Assembly: GCF_007677875.1 (NCBI RefSeq)
Contig: NZ_VEDO01000005.1
Location: 286,073-350,072, forward strand
DNA length: 64,000 nucleotides
Reading direction: 5' to 3'
From: Variovorax boronicumulans
Lineage (GTDB): Bacteria > Pseudomonadota > Gammaproteobacteria > Burkholderiales > Burkholderiaceae_C
Numbering within the stretch: position 1 is the stretch's first letter; each line of letters starts with the position of its first letter. Shown piece after piece: positions 45,601-54,559 of the stretch. The notes beneath the pieces were generated by a model, which worked only from the letters and a program-made list of their open reading frames with translations, ran no database searches and was not told the DNA's origin. The position numbers were made by a program, and so were the translations under genes.

Positions 45601-48600
45601 CCATCGCCCGCACCGCCCCCCATGCCACGGCCGGGCGGCACGCCGCCGCCAGCCTCGGCCGCGGGGGCAGCGGATGCCTCGGGGGCGGCCGGCGGGTGGA
45701 CCGCCGGCGCCGGCGCGTCGGGCGCGGCCGGCCGCACCGGCGCGGCCACCGGCTCCAGCCCGCCGTGGGTGACCACATGGTCCAGGTGGATGGCACGGCC
45801 CAGCGGCCCGCCTTCGCCGACCTGGTGCATGAAGGAAAGGTCCTGCGCCGCGGCCTGCAACGCGTCGGGTGCCAGCGGCGGCAGGCCGCGCTCGGCGCGG
45901 CCGGCGGCGATCTCGGCCTCCAGCCGCTGTGCGCCGCGTGCATGGCGGGCCTGGCCCACGGCCTCGCCCGCGCCTTCGCCGATGCCCTGCACGAAGGCGT
46001 GCGCACCGGCCTGGCCGATGTCCAGCAGCGCATCGCCGGCGTCGCCCTTGAAGCGGCCGGTGCCGGCGTCCACCAGGATCTCGGTGGCGCGCCCGCCCAT
46101 GCCGCCGATGGCGGAGATGCTGCCACGCGTGAGCCCGCGCGCGGCCATGGCACCGGCCCCGCGCGCCATGCCCCCTTGGGCCGATAGGTTCAGCGCCGCG
46201 TCGATGCCGCGGCCCACGCCGCCGATGCCGCGCCCGGCCAGGCCGACCAGGCCGCGCGCCACACCGCCCTGGGCCGCATAGGCGCGCGCGCGCTCGGCGA
46301 TCACGGCGCCGTTGCGGCCCAGCGCCTCGATGGAGTTGGTCAGCGTGGCCGTGGCCGCGCCCGACAGCCCGCCCTTGATGAGCCCGCCGAACAGCGCGCC
46401 GATGGCGTCGTCCGCACCATGGGCCCAGGTGCGTTCGTCGAAGGCGGCGTTGGCCATGCCGCCGATGGAGCCGGTGATGGCGCCGACGATGATCTGGTCC
46501 ACCACCGGGTTGCCCGTGAAGATGCGCGACAGCGTGACCAGCGTGCGCGAGGCGGTGCTGGCCGCCTGCGCGCCCTTGCTGGCGATCTGCGCGGCCGCCC
46601 CGAGCTGGGCGCCGACGCCGGCCGTCACGGCCTGCACGGCCGTCATGCCCAGGTCCACGGCGGCCTGCTCCCAGCCGTAGCGGCCGCCCTTGATCGCGTA
46701 GTTGGCCGACATCGAGGCCAGTCCGGTCACGATGGCCGCGGCGATCAGCGGGCCGGCCGCGCCGCCCGTTGCCACCGTGATCACGGCCGCCGCGATGGCG
46801 CCCAGGATGGCGATGCCGGTGGTGGCGATGTCGGCGAAGGCGTCGATGCGCCGGCCGTAGGTCTCGGCGATGGCCTGGGCGGTGGCCGCGGTCGAGGCGA
46901 AGCTGTCGCGGTCGGTGCCGGTGTAGCGGCCCTGGGCGTCGAAGTTCCGGCTGGCGGCGTCCATGCGGACCACACCGCGCGGCCCGAATTCGATCGAGCC
47001 GCCGGCCAGGGTGCGCAGCTCGGCCTCGGTCTCGCCCATGGCCTCGTCGGCCAGCGTGCCGTCGGCCAGCCAGGCGCCGAAGCCGCTGGCCTCGCGGCGC
47101 TGCTGCTCGATGGCGAAGGCCGCTACCTCCAGCCGCTCGCGGTCGTTGCGCGGCTGGCCCAGCAGCGCGCGTTCCATGCGCAGCCGGTCGTCGCCCGAGA
47201 CCTCGCCCAGGAAGCCTTCGCCGAAGGTGCCCAGGTCGGCGTCCAGCGCGTTGCCGGTGTTGCGCCGGTAGGCCGCGCGCATGGCCGCGATCTCGTCGCG
47301 GTCCATGCGTTCGGTGAAGCGGAACAGCAGCTCCTCGTTGGTGCCGCAGCCGGCCATCGCGTGCTGCATGGCCAGCGCGGCGGTCTCGGGCGAGGGCCGG
47401 GCGTCGGTCAGCAGGCCGGCGGCCAGCGCGGCGCCGGTGCTGTCGGAGCCGAAGCGGCTCTGCAGCTGGCCGATCACGCGGTCGCGCGCGGCCGTCACGC
47501 GCGTGTCGTCCATGGCCGCGGCCGGGTTGGCCGGGTCGTGCGCGGGCGCGTCGTCCTCGGGCGTGGCCGGGCCGCTGGCGTAGCGTTCGGCGGCCAGCAT
47601 CACCACGCGCGCGCGCTCCTCGGCCGCGCGGCGGTGTGCCTCGCGCTCGGCCGGGCTGGCGTTGGCGAGGTTGGCGTTAAAGCGCGGGTCGAAGGTGGCG
47701 CGGTCGATGTTGACGGCGTTGGGCGGATCGCCGGTGCGCTGCATCTCCACGCCCAGCCGCGCCGCGCGCGCCTCCACGCTGCTCTCGCCATGGCGCAGCA
47801 GCGCGCCGGCCAGGTCGCGGTTGGCGCCCTCCAGCCGGCGCGTCACCATGTGCGGCTCGCCCTCGGGGCCGGCGCCGCCCACGTAGACATCGATGTCGCG
47901 GCTGACGTAGGCCACGGCACGGTCCTCGGCGCTGAGGCCCGCCACGTCGGTGCCGGGCGCGACGCCGCGCGCCACGGCCGCTTCGGAGACGAGGCCGCCC
48001 AGCGCCTGCACCACGGCCTGGCGCCGCGCATCGCCGTCGATCTCCTGCGCGGCGCGCCAGTCGCCCTCGGGCGGCGCTCCGGTGTAGCGCTCGATGGCGC
48101 TGTGCACGGCGTCGGCGTTGCCGTCCACGCGGGCCTCGTCCACCGCGTCGCGCAGGCGCAGCGCGTCGGCCGTGGCGTGCTCGCCGCGGGCCAGCGCGTC
48201 GAACACCGCGCGGTCGGTGCCGCCCAGCGCATCGCGCACCTCGGCCATGGTGCCGCCCGCATCGCGGCCCAGCGCGGCCAGCTGCTCGGGCGAGAGCGCG
48301 CGCATGACCTCCTCGATGCGCGCCTCGTCGTCGTTGAACACGCCCACCGAGTCGGCCAGCTCCAGCCGCGCGCCGGTCACGTTGTCGCCGTACAGGTAGG
48401 CGCTGGCGGCCTCGTAGTCGGTGCTGTCGGCGCCGAGCTCGCGGCGCAGGTCGGTGTCCAGGTGGCGGCCGCGGTGGCGCCGCGGGTAGACCTGGGTGTC
48501 CAGCGCGCGGCCCTGGGCCAGCGTCATGCCGCGCAGCGCGGCCAGCACGCCGGCCTCGTCCACGGTGCCGGCGAAGCCGCCGCCCAGCGCGCCCACCACG

Positions 48601-51173
48601 CGGTTGGCGCGGCCGTCCAGCGCGGTCTGGGCCTCGGCGCCGGCGGCCTCCAGCTGGCTGGCGAAGTAGGTGGCGGGCTCGTTGCGCGCGGCGTTGTACT
48701 CCACCTCATCGCGGACCTGGCGGTCCAGGCCGGGCGCCGTGCCGCCGGCAGCCCCCCCACCGCCGCCACCACCGCCGCTGGCACAGTGGCCGCAGTCCGG
48801 CGCTGGCGCGGCCGCCGGGCCGCCGCTGTCGGCCGCCGGCGGCGGCGGGGCCGGCGTGGCGGCCGGGGCGTCGCTGCGCAGGCTGGCCAGCGCGCTGGCG
48901 GCCTGGGCGCGCTGCTGGGCGATGAAGCCGGCCATGCGCACCGTGAGCGGCTGGGTCCAGGATTGCGCGGCCTGCGCCACGGTGCCGGCCAGGCCGCCGA
49001 AGGCCTCGGTGAATCCGGCCGCGCTCTGTGCGCGCTGTTCGGCGCCCTGGGCCTGCAGCTGCGCCAGCGCGGCCTGCAGCCCGCCGGTCTCCTGCGCGGA
49101 GCGCTGCAGCTGGGCGCCGGCCTGTTCGGCCAGGCTGCCGTCGAGCCGCTGCTGGTTGGCCTGCAGGCGCTGGTCGAGCCGGCTGCCGCTGGCGCGTGCG
49201 CCCTGCAGCGCGCCCTCGGGCGCGCGCTCGGCGGCCTGGCGCAGCGCGCCGGCACCGCGCGCGGCGCTGGCGCGCAGGTTCTGCTCCAGGCCCTGGGCCG
49301 CGCGCAGGTAGGTCGGCAGCGCGCCGCGCGTGGCGGCCTGCAGGCCGCCCACAGCCTGCTGCGCCTCGCGCCGCACGCCGGACAGCGCGCCGCGCGCCTG
49401 GCTGTTGAGCCGGCTCTGGGCGGCGCGCTGCTGGGTGCGCAGCTGCTGCAGCTGGCTGCGGGTCAGCCCGGCCAGTGCCTGCTGCGCGGCCTGCTGCTGG
49501 CTGCGCAGCTGGCTGCGTGCCTGGCGCAGCGCCGCGGCCACGCTGCTGCGGCCCTGCGTGGCCAGGCGCGCGTTCTCGCCGGTCAGCGCGGCCTGGTAGC
49601 TGCACGAGAGGCTGCAGGCGGTGGTGTCGCGCGACTGCTCCCAGGCCTGCTTCTTGGCGTCGAAGCGCTGCTGCAGGCCCTGGACCTCGGGCTCGACCCA
49701 GCGCGGGATGCGCAGCTGGCGCTTCTCGTTCTTGGCCCGGTCCAGCCAGGCGCCGCGCTGCGTGGAGAAGTGCGTGGCGCGCGCCTCGCTCCACTGCGTG
49801 AGCGTGCGGCGCGCCGCCTGGTAGGCCGTTTCGGCCTGGCGCACGGCGCCGTTGTAGGCCGAGACATGGCCGCTGACCAGCCCGCCGACCACGCTGGCGA
49901 TGCGCGCCGCGCCGCTGCGCTCGCCGGCGTCGATGAGGCCGTGCGCGCTGCGGCCGGCCGCGGCGATGGCCTGGCTGGCGTCCAGCGCGGCCGAGTCCAC
50001 CGCCATGATGGCCATCTGGCCGGCCTCCTCGGTCGCGGCGGCGGCGGCATCGGCGGCCTGGTCGATGGCGCCGTGGTCCAGGTCGTGGCGCTGCACGATC
50101 TGGCCGGCCTGCAGGCCATGGGCCTGGGCCATGTAGTGGGTGATGCCGTTGGCGCGTTCCAGCAGCTGCTGGTGCATGCCGCGCAACTGGTCGGCCGCGC
50201 CGGCATAGGCCTGGCGCGCCTGGCTGGCGGCCTCGCGCGCGGCGCGGCGCTGGTCCTCGGCGTTGGCGCCGGGGGGCGCGGCGGCGGGGCCTTCGCGCGG
50301 GGCGGCGGCCGGGGCTGGCGCGCGCTGGGGTGTGGAGGCGGCCAGCAGCGCGTCGGCCGGCACGTCGGCGGGTGCTTCCCAGGGCGCGTCCAGCGCCTGC
50401 CAGGGCAGCGGCGGCGCCTGCAATGCGGCGTCCGCCTGGGCGTCGATGCGGTCGGGCAGGGCCGGGCCCTCGGCGTCGCTTTTGCCGTCCTCCTCTTGCG
50501 CGGCACCCCGGCCTTCGGCACGGACGGGGCCAGCGGCGCCGGCCGGGCCGGCGGGCCGGGCTGCGCCGACGCGGGGGGCGGCTGCATCGCCGGGTGCGCC
50601 GGGCGCAGCGGCGGCGTCCGGGGTTCCGGGGTTGGCTGGCGGCGCCGGCGTGGCGGCGTCGGGTGCGGTAGTGGCTGCGGCCGGGGCCGTGGACGGTGGT
50701 GCTGCCGCCGGCGCGGCCGGTGTGGGCCGGCCGGCAGGGCGGCTCAGACTGGCGTCGGGCGGCGTGGGCCGGGTCAGGGGTTCTGCGGGCCGCAGCGGCG
50801 CGCGCGCGGCTGTGTCCGCGCCGTGCAGAGGCAGCAGCCGCGCGTCCAGGCCGGCGTCCAGTCGTGCGTCCAGTCGCGCATCGCCTGGCGTGTCCAGCCG
50901 TGCGTCGAAGCGCGCATCGAGCCGCGCATCCATGCGCCCCTCGCGCCGCATGTCCATGCGCGCGTCCAGCAGCGCGTCGGCGCCGGACGCGGGCGGCCCG
51001 GCCGTGGCCTCTGGTGCGAGGTAGCGCGGCCAGGCCGACGCGGTCTCGGCCGAGGCGGTGACGGGCTCCGCAACGGCTTCGCGTGCCGCCGGGCGCGCGC
51101 GCCGTGCCGGGTCCGCGGCATCCGCGCGCGGACGGGCACGCGCCAGGTGCGCCGGGGGCACGGCGCGGCCCAT
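42663..51173 (-). CDS. Giant multidomain effector (2836 aa) with annexin-like repeats and C-terminal nuclease domain
   Basis: No signal peptide. In order: residues 66-112, a tetrapeptide repeat R-[LFM]-D-A; 115-290, Pro/Ala-rich disordered; 300-790, long coiled coils with many Gln/Ala heptads; a glycine-rich linker near 800; about 865-1030, two weak annexin-like repeats (AGTVDEAGVLAAL, FNDDEARIEEVM); about 1255-1335, a clear annexin repeat (CGTNEELLFRF, AYRRNTGNALDADL, EVSGDDRLRMERALLG); 1440-1530, Gly/Ala-rich hydrophobic segment; a HELNE motif near 2330; 2720-2770, a PD-(D/E)XK-like nuclease (PDLAFHG, VVVEAKG, QGTPEYLESLARDM), common in polymorphic toxins. It follows the AAA+ gene and overlaps a partner gene, as a CIS cargo toxin would. 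Confidence 0.75.
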   Translation of the reverse strand: MGRAVPPAHLARARPRADAADPARRARPAAREAVAEPVTASAETASAWPRYLAPEATAGPPASGADALLDARMDMRREGRMDARLDARFDARLDTPGDARLDARLDAGLDARLLPLHGADTAARAPLRPAEPLTRPTPPDASLSRPAGRPTPAAPAAAPPSTAPAAATTAPDAATPAPPANPGTPDAAAAPGAPGDAAAPRVGAARPAGPAGAAGPVRAEGRGAAQEEDGKSDAEGPALPDRIDAQADAALQAPPLPWQALDAPWEAPADVPADALLAASTPQRAPAPAAAPREGPAAAPPGANAEDQRRAAREAASQARQAYAGAADQLRGMHQQLLERANGITHYMAQAHGLQAGQIVQRHDLDHGAIDQAADAAAAATEEAGQMAIMAVDSAALDASQAIAAAGRSAHGLIDAGERSGAARIASVVGGLVSGHVSAYNGAVRQAETAYQAARRTLTQWSEARATHFSTQRGAWLDRAKNEKRQLRIPRWVEPEVQGLQQRFDAKKQAWEQSRDTTACSLSCSYQAALTGENARLATQGRSSVAAALRQARSQLRSQQQAAQQALAGLTRSQLQQLRTQQRAAQSRLNSQARGALSGVRREAQQAVGGLQAATRGALPTYLRAAQGLEQNLRASAARGAGALRQAAERAPEGALQGARASGSRLDQRLQANQQRLDGSLAEQAGAQLQRSAQETGGLQAALAQLQAQGAEQRAQSAAGFTEAFGGLAGTVAQAAQSWTQPLTVRMAGFIAQQRAQAASALASLRSDAPAATPAPPPPAADSGGPAAAPAPDCGHCASGGGGGGGGAAGGTAPGLDRQVRDEVEYNAARNEPATYFASQLEAAGAEAQTALDGRANRVVGALGGGFAGTVDEAGVLAALRGMTLAQGRALDTQVYPRRHRGRHLDTDLRRELGADSTDYEAASAYLYGDNVTGARLELADSVGVFNDDEARIEEVMRALSPEQLAALGRDAGGTMAEVRDALGGTDRAVFDALARGEHATADALRLRDAVDEARVDGNADAVHSAIERYTGAPPEGDWRAAQEIDGDARRQAVVQALGGLVSEAAVARGVAPGTDVAGLSAEDRAVAYVSRDIDVYVGGAGPEGEPHMVTRRLEGANRDLAGALLRHGESSVEARAARLGVEMQRTGDPPNAVNIDRATFDPRFNANLANASPAEREAHRRAAEERARVVMLAAERYASGPATPEDDAPAHDPANPAAAMDDTRVTAARDRVIGQLQSRFGSDSTGAALAAGLLTDARPSPETAALAMQHAMAGCGTNEELLFRFTERMDRDEIAAMRAAYRRNTGNALDADLGTFGEGFLGEVSGDDRLRMERALLGQPRNDRERLEVAAFAIEQQRREASGFGAWLADGTLADEAMGETEAELRTLAGGSIEFGPRGVVRMDAASRNFDAQGRYTGTDRDSFASTAATAQAIAETYGRRIDAFADIATTGIAILGAIAAAVITVATGGAAGPLIAAAIVTGLASMSANYAIKGGRYGWEQAAVDLGMTAVQAVTAGVGAQLGAAAQIASKGAQAASTASRTLVTLSRIFTGNPVVDQIIVGAITGSIGGMANAAFDERTWAHGADDAIGALFGGLIKGGLSGAATATLTNSIEALGRNGAVIAERARAYAAQGGVARGLVGLAGRGIGGVGRGIDAALNLSAQGGMARGAGAMAARGLTRGSISAIGGMGGRATEILVDAGTGRFKGDAGDALLDIGQAGAHAFVQGIGEGAGEAVGQARHARGAQRLEAEIAAGRAERGLPPLAPDALQAAAQDLSFMHQVGEGGPLGRAIHLDHVVTHGGLEPVAAPVRPAAPDAPAPAVHPPAAPEASAAPAAEAGGGVPPGRGMGGGAGDGGPTPGPHPAPAAPDGDGNRLLPGLRSAEVDAAIDAAQAGPALRIGAGQPGADVRPPPADHATLAQRQRAGALHEQADGLMQHANALLDTAIAREAAAALADSHNPRRAAALRAEADRLLDQAVGLEARATGLRAEAAEFASGRRSATADLPGPGDVDALFAGMVSEQPGLVRVPLSDVERDPALLQRLVRPLLEGEGGGRMVLRVESERSRSLVHVDADGNVTIEGGASAHLNFGSFERAVEFVMQNSEGRARIIAFEVDEGWVRALRSAAIPEHGTADLHGQPRLVDVRFADDQMEIPAGLIGELGRAIVPGSGRVHELGAPGGGYPPADGGAGPATPPPGTGPRPAPGHTDESGHSTTAAAIPGSEFQGGTGFVVRRGGTGLAEAETGAALQRLIGPDGQFHGTVRPTRNDPGVLLVPQHDGGELQVRVRVGPVEANADGLRPVATYRRNGDRVEITVSEHASAAQIQRALAHELNELRFARHQRNDALRPGVRPNPPPDANAQLSRHDRGRVGEIEHLARAIETARGQGDTRALALLQDEAGRLVAHLGLVHGGEAADARRALALSALEPTSAGRRLLGEMVEAARTNPMLEPLTGSLDDVFVLARQAAHQQTLGRGDQRQLALAARRVVEEGLVRNGGRTVDHDAIARARDQLPDPAARALLDRAIDEARAKGSAIEREIVRDLRAAPDPLARELAAQRFGDHVNYQDFALFQARYLAAHTSLDRADPALQQRLFTLWAGGAFVTAGGGVRGISIGAVRAVATDWPTAGLSLRDNPTQEAHARQQVDAMRARDDILAELGGRPPPSGRTPEQLATELSAAMLTIRDSGEALGEAAASRFATDTLGLGQPLPCSRTGAGVPDLAFHGPDGRLVVVEAKGPQADLGFRRTADGRRAEQGTPEYLESLARDMMRPTCPADVQALGARILAAVRADPPQVDYYVVRQPLDASGRPTPLEAQKFDLTTGRTTTMTATAP
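50835..50980 (-). repeat. In-frame 12-bp tandem repeat coding R-[LFM]-D-A units
   Basis: The start of the giant effector gene contains about ten degenerate 12-bp repeats, each coding Arg-(Leu/Phe/Met)-Asp-(Ala/Thr/Met). Copy number of such repeats can vary by slippage. The protein stretch is amphipathic, with charged pairs every four residues. Confidence 0.7.
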
Positions 51174-51177
51174 GGTC

Positions 51178-53109
51178 TCAGCCTCCGGCGGCCAGCAGGA
51201 CGGCCGGCATGGACTTGCCGAGCTTGCGGTACTCGGCCCCCAGCGCGGCGGCCAGGGCCGGCGCGTCGATGGCGCCGCCGCCGGCCACCGCGCGCGCGGC
51301 CAGCACCACGTTGCGGATGTGGCCGCCGGCCAGTTCGCAGCCTGCGGCCAGCCGGTTCAGCGCGGCCGGCGCCAGCGCGTGGGCGTCGCCCAGGTGGGCC
51401 CGCCACTGCGCGCGCCGCTCCTCAGGGCCGGGCGCCGGGAATTCGAGGATGGCGTCGAGCCGGCGCGTGAACGCGCTGTCGAAGCGCGCGCGGCTGTTGC
51501 TGGTCAGCAGCACGATGCCGTCGTAGCTCTCGATGCGCTGCAGCAGGTAGTTGGTCTGCTGGTTGGCGAAGCGGTCGTTGGCGTCCTTGACCTCGGTGCG
51601 CTTGCCGAACAGCGCGTCGGCCTCGTCGAACAGCAGCACCACCTCGTCGTGCTCGGCGCGCGCGAACAGCTCGGCCAGGTTCTTCTCGGTCTCGCCGATG
51701 TACTTGCTGGTCACGGCCGCCAGGTCGACGCGGTACAGCGGCAGCGACAGCTGTGTGGCGATCCAGCCGGCGGACAGGGTCTTGCCGGTGCCCGAGGCGC
51801 CGACCAGCAGCGCGCGCACGCCCGGCCGGTAGCGCGTGCGCGCGCCGGGGCCCAGGCCGTCGGCCAGGCCGTCGCGCAGCCGGCAGCGCTGCAGCAGATG
51901 GGCCAGCTCGGCGCGCAGCGGCGCGGCCAGCACCAGGGCGGCGTCGGGCACGTCACTGGGCAGGGCCTCGGCCAGGGTGCCGAGTTCGCTGCGCTGGCGC
52001 CGCGCGGCCTGGTGCAGTGCCGGGCGCTGCAGCGCGCCGGGCCCGGCGGCGCGGCACAGCGCGGCGATGCGGGCCGCGCTGTGCCGGTGCCGGGCGCCGA
52101 GTTCGGCGGCGAGCGCGGCGTCGGCACCGCCTGACGCCCACAGGGCGGTGCGTTCGGCGGCGGTGGGCAGCGCCAGCGGCCATTCGGCCGGCGCCTCGCC
52201 GTCCAGCGTCCAGTTGCCGTCCGGGCCGCTGGCCAGCAGGCAGGGGCCGGTGGCGGCCGGCAGCGCGGGCACGCGACGGCGTTCGCCCGGCGCCAGCACG
52301 GCACAGAACACGGGCAGTGCGTCGTGCAGCACCAGCCACGCGGCCAGGCCGGGTGGCGCCTCCGTGCCCTCGATGCAGGCGGTGCGCCGGCCCAGCAGCG
52401 CGGCCACGGCGGCGGCGGCGCGCCGGGCCTCGGCCGGGTGGGCGCTGCGCAGCACCAGCGCGCCGGCGCCGGCCGCCAGCTGGGTGGCCTGGCGCTCGGC
52501 TTCGCGCTGCAGGCTGGGCGGCAGCGCGGCGCCGGGTTCCTCCAGCGTGACGCCGGGCCAGTGGCCGCGCGCGCCGCGCGCCGCCAGCACCACGGGCATG
52601 GGCAGGGCCAGCGCGGTGTCGGGCAGCGTGCGCTCGGGCGCCTCGACCAGGCGCAGCAGCTGGTGGCGCAGCGCCGCGCCGTCCAGCAGCATGGCCAGGC
52701 TGGCCGCGGCGTCGCCGCCGGGCCCGGCATGCAGCGCAGCCACCAGGCCGGCCGTGGGCCGCAGTTCGCGCAGCGGCGCCTGCAGCCAGCCGACCGCGCG
52801 GGCAGCCAACGGGTCGGTGTCCACGGCCAGGGCCAATGCGACGGCCAGGCGCTCGACGTCGGTCAGCGCGAAGGCCTGGGCCAGCCGGTGCAGGGCCCGG
52901 TCGCTGGCGGGCGGCTGGTCCTGCCACTGCTGCAAGGCCGCGGACAGGTCGCCGGCCTGTGGCCAGCGCGCGTGCAGGTCCGCCAGCCACAGGGCCTCGG
53001 GCGCCGCATCGGCCGCGGCCGATGCAGGGGCCAGCTGCAGCAAGGCGGTCTCGGCCAGCGGCGGGGTCGCAGGTGCCAGCAGGTGGCGGTGGCTGCCGGG
53101 CGCGTTCAT
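51178..53109 (-). CDS. AAA+ ATPase of contractile-injection-system type (Afp15-like)
   Basis: A 643-aa protein. The C-terminal AAA+ module (about 430-620) has Walker A GASGTGKT, Walker [13 protein letters not shown], a sensor-1 region [16 protein letters not shown] and an arginine-finger-like [12 protein letters not shown]. The N-terminal domain ([25 protein letters not shown], then [12 protein letters not shown] and a LLRLVE block) matches the helical domain that precedes the ATPase in eCIS/CIS loci. It probably assists assembly or cargo loading. The start overlaps the upstream stop by ATGA; the effector begins 4 bp after its stop. Confidence 0.88.
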   Translation of the reverse strand: MNAPGSHRHLLAPATPPLAETALLQLAPASAAADAAPEALWLADLHARWPQAGDLSAALQQWQDQPPASDRALHRLAQAFALTDVERLAVALALAVDTDPLAARAVGWLQAPLRELRPTAGLVAALHAGPGGDAAASLAMLLDGAALRHQLLRLVEAPERTLPDTALALPMPVVLAARGARGHWPGVTLEEPGAALPPSLQREAERQATQLAAGAGALVLRSAHPAEARRAAAAVAALLGRRTACIEGTEAPPGLAAWLVLHDALPVFCAVLAPGERRRVPALPAATGPCLLASGPDGNWTLDGEAPAEWPLALPTAAERTALWASGGADAALAAELGARHRHSAARIAALCRAAGPGALQRPALHQAARRQRSELGTLAEALPSDVPDAALVLAAPLRAELAHLLQRCRLRDGLADGLGPGARTRYRPGVRALLVGASGTGKTLSAGWIATQLSLPLYRVDLAAVTSKYIGETEKNLAELFARAEHDEVVLLFDEADALFGKRTEVKDANDRFANQQTNYLLQRIESYDGIVLLTSNSRARFDSAFTRRLDAILEFPAPGPEERRAQWRAHLGDAHALAPAALNRLAAGCELAGGHIRNVVLAARAVAGGGAIDAPALAAALGAEYRKLGKSMPAVLLAAGG

Positions 53110-54527
53110 GGGACGTCTCCGTAGTGGAAGGCGACCACGCGGCCCAGCCAGGGCAGCCAGCCGGGGTCTAGGTCCAGCCCCAGGCGGCGCAGCCGCAGAT
53201 CGCCCTGGTCGAGGCGGAAGAACAGGTCCACGTGGGTCGGCGTCAGCGCCACCCGGGCCGGGCGGCGCGCGAGCGTGGCCAGGCCCAGCCGGCCGGCCCG
53301 GTGCAGCCAGCGGCGCGCATCGGCCAGCCAGCCGGCGAGGGCGGCGTGCGGGTCGTCGTCCGGCGGCAGGGCCAGTCGCCACAGCGGGTCGTCCGGCGGC
53401 GCGGCCAGCCGGCGCAGCGCCAGGTACAGCAGCATGGCGGTGCAGCGCGGTCCGGTGTCGGCGGGCTGGGTCTGCAGCCACTGCGGCCATTGCAGGCGCT
53501 GCAGCACCGGCAGCAGGAACAGCAGGCCGCCGCAGCTGGTGGGCTCCAGCCAGGGCGGCTGGGCAAGTGCAGGGGGGGCGGGCACGGCCGGACGGGCCAG
53601 GCCGGACGCCGTCGGGGTTTCCGGCTCAAGCCGTGACTGCTGCCGTGGCGCGCGCGGCGGCGCAGGCTGTCGGCGGTGCATCCGTGCCGGCGTGGGTGCG
53701 GCTGCGGACGGTGCCGGCACCCGGCCGCCCGGCGCGGCGATGGGGGCGGGCAGCAGGGGCTCTGCCTGCGCTGCCGCTGGCGGGCCCGGCGGCAGCCAGG
53801 TGGGCGGCGCCAGCTGCAGCGCGTGCTGCAGCCAGGCCGGCAGCGCTGCGTGCGGAGCGGCCGTGGGCGCGGCGCGGCGAGCCGGGGCGGCGGCGCGCAC
53901 GGAGGCGCTGTGCGCCGCGGGCACCGCGGCCCTGTCCACGGGCCGTGCCGGCACCGGCCCCAGCCCGGCCTGCTGCAGCAGTGCCGGACCCAGCACCGGC
54001 CCGATGGCGCGCGCCAGCGGCGCCGCCTGCCCGGCCTGCACCGCGGCGGCCAGCCAGGCCGGGAGTGCGCTGCGCGCCTCGGGCCAGCGGGACACGGTCC
54101 AGGCGATCGCGCGCAGCGTGGCCGCGGTATCGGCCTGGGCGCTGTACTCGGGCACGGCCAGGGGCCAGTACCAGGCGCCGCAGGGCTGGCCCCGCAGCAG
54201 GCGCAGAGCGAGCCGCACGCGCGCGTCCAGCGCGCCGCTGAAGGCCACGCAGCCAGCGCTGTCGGCCGTGGCGTGGGCGGCGTCGACCCAGTGCTGGCGG
54301 GCCTCGGCGCTGCGCTGCTCGATCAGGCGCGACAAGGCCTGGGCCGAGATGCCGGCGGCAATCGGCCCCAGCGCGAGCCGACGCACCACCAGCAGCCGCG
54401 TGCCTTCGCCATCGCCCAGGCTGGCGCAGCGCAGCGCGTCGTCCAGCACTGGCAGCAGCCGGCGTGCCTGCTCGGCGGCGGGGGCCTTCAGGTGCAGGTG
54501 GCGGACGGTGCGCTGGGCAGCAGGCAT
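53106..54527 (-). CDS. CIS-locus protein of unknown function (473 aa)
   Basis: A cytoplasmic protein with three parts. Residues 1-180 are helical (RTVRHLHLKAPAAEQARRLLPVLDDAL, LLVVRRLALGPIAAGISAQALSRLIEQ). Residues 190-320 are Pro/Ala-rich. Residues 330-473 read CGGLLFLLPVLQRL, DDPLWRLAL, and a closing THVDLFFRLDQGDLRLRRLG, DPGWLPWLGRVVAFHY. That closing pattern (DLR-R-GLD-DPGW-P-GR-V-FHY) is, from memory, shared by proteins placed next to the ATPase in CIS loci. Function unknown; it might be a tape-measure or assembly factor. It overlaps the ATPase gene by ATGA. Confidence 0.7.
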   Translation of the reverse strand: MPAAQRTVRHLHLKAPAAEQARRLLPVLDDALRCASLGDGEGTRLLVVRRLALGPIAAGISAQALSRLIEQRSAEARQHWVDAAHATADSAGCVAFSGALDARVRLALRLLRGQPCGAWYWPLAVPEYSAQADTAATLRAIAWTVSRWPEARSALPAWLAAAVQAGQAAPLARAIGPVLGPALLQQAGLGPVPARPVDRAAVPAAHSASVRAAAPARRAAPTAAPHAALPAWLQHALQLAPPTWLPPGPPAAAQAEPLLPAPIAAPGGRVPAPSAAAPTPARMHRRQPAPPRAPRQQSRLEPETPTASGLARPAVPAPPALAQPPWLEPTSCGGLLFLLPVLQRLQWPQWLQTQPADTGPRCTAMLLYLALRRLAAPPDDPLWRLALPPDDDPHAALAGWLADARRWLHRAGRLGLATLARRPARVALTPTHVDLFFRLDQGDLRLRRLGLDLDPGWLPWLGRVVAFHYGDVP

Positions 54528-54559
54528 GGTGGTCAGTGTCCCGCGCGGCGCAAACAGCA

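Noticed and set aside
46419..51470. A 1683-codon open frame on the plus strand opposite the giant effector
   Set aside because: It lies fully antisense to a gene with recognisable domains, has Arg/Gly/Ala/Val/Gln-rich composition typical of shadow frames in GC-rich DNA, and shows no motif.
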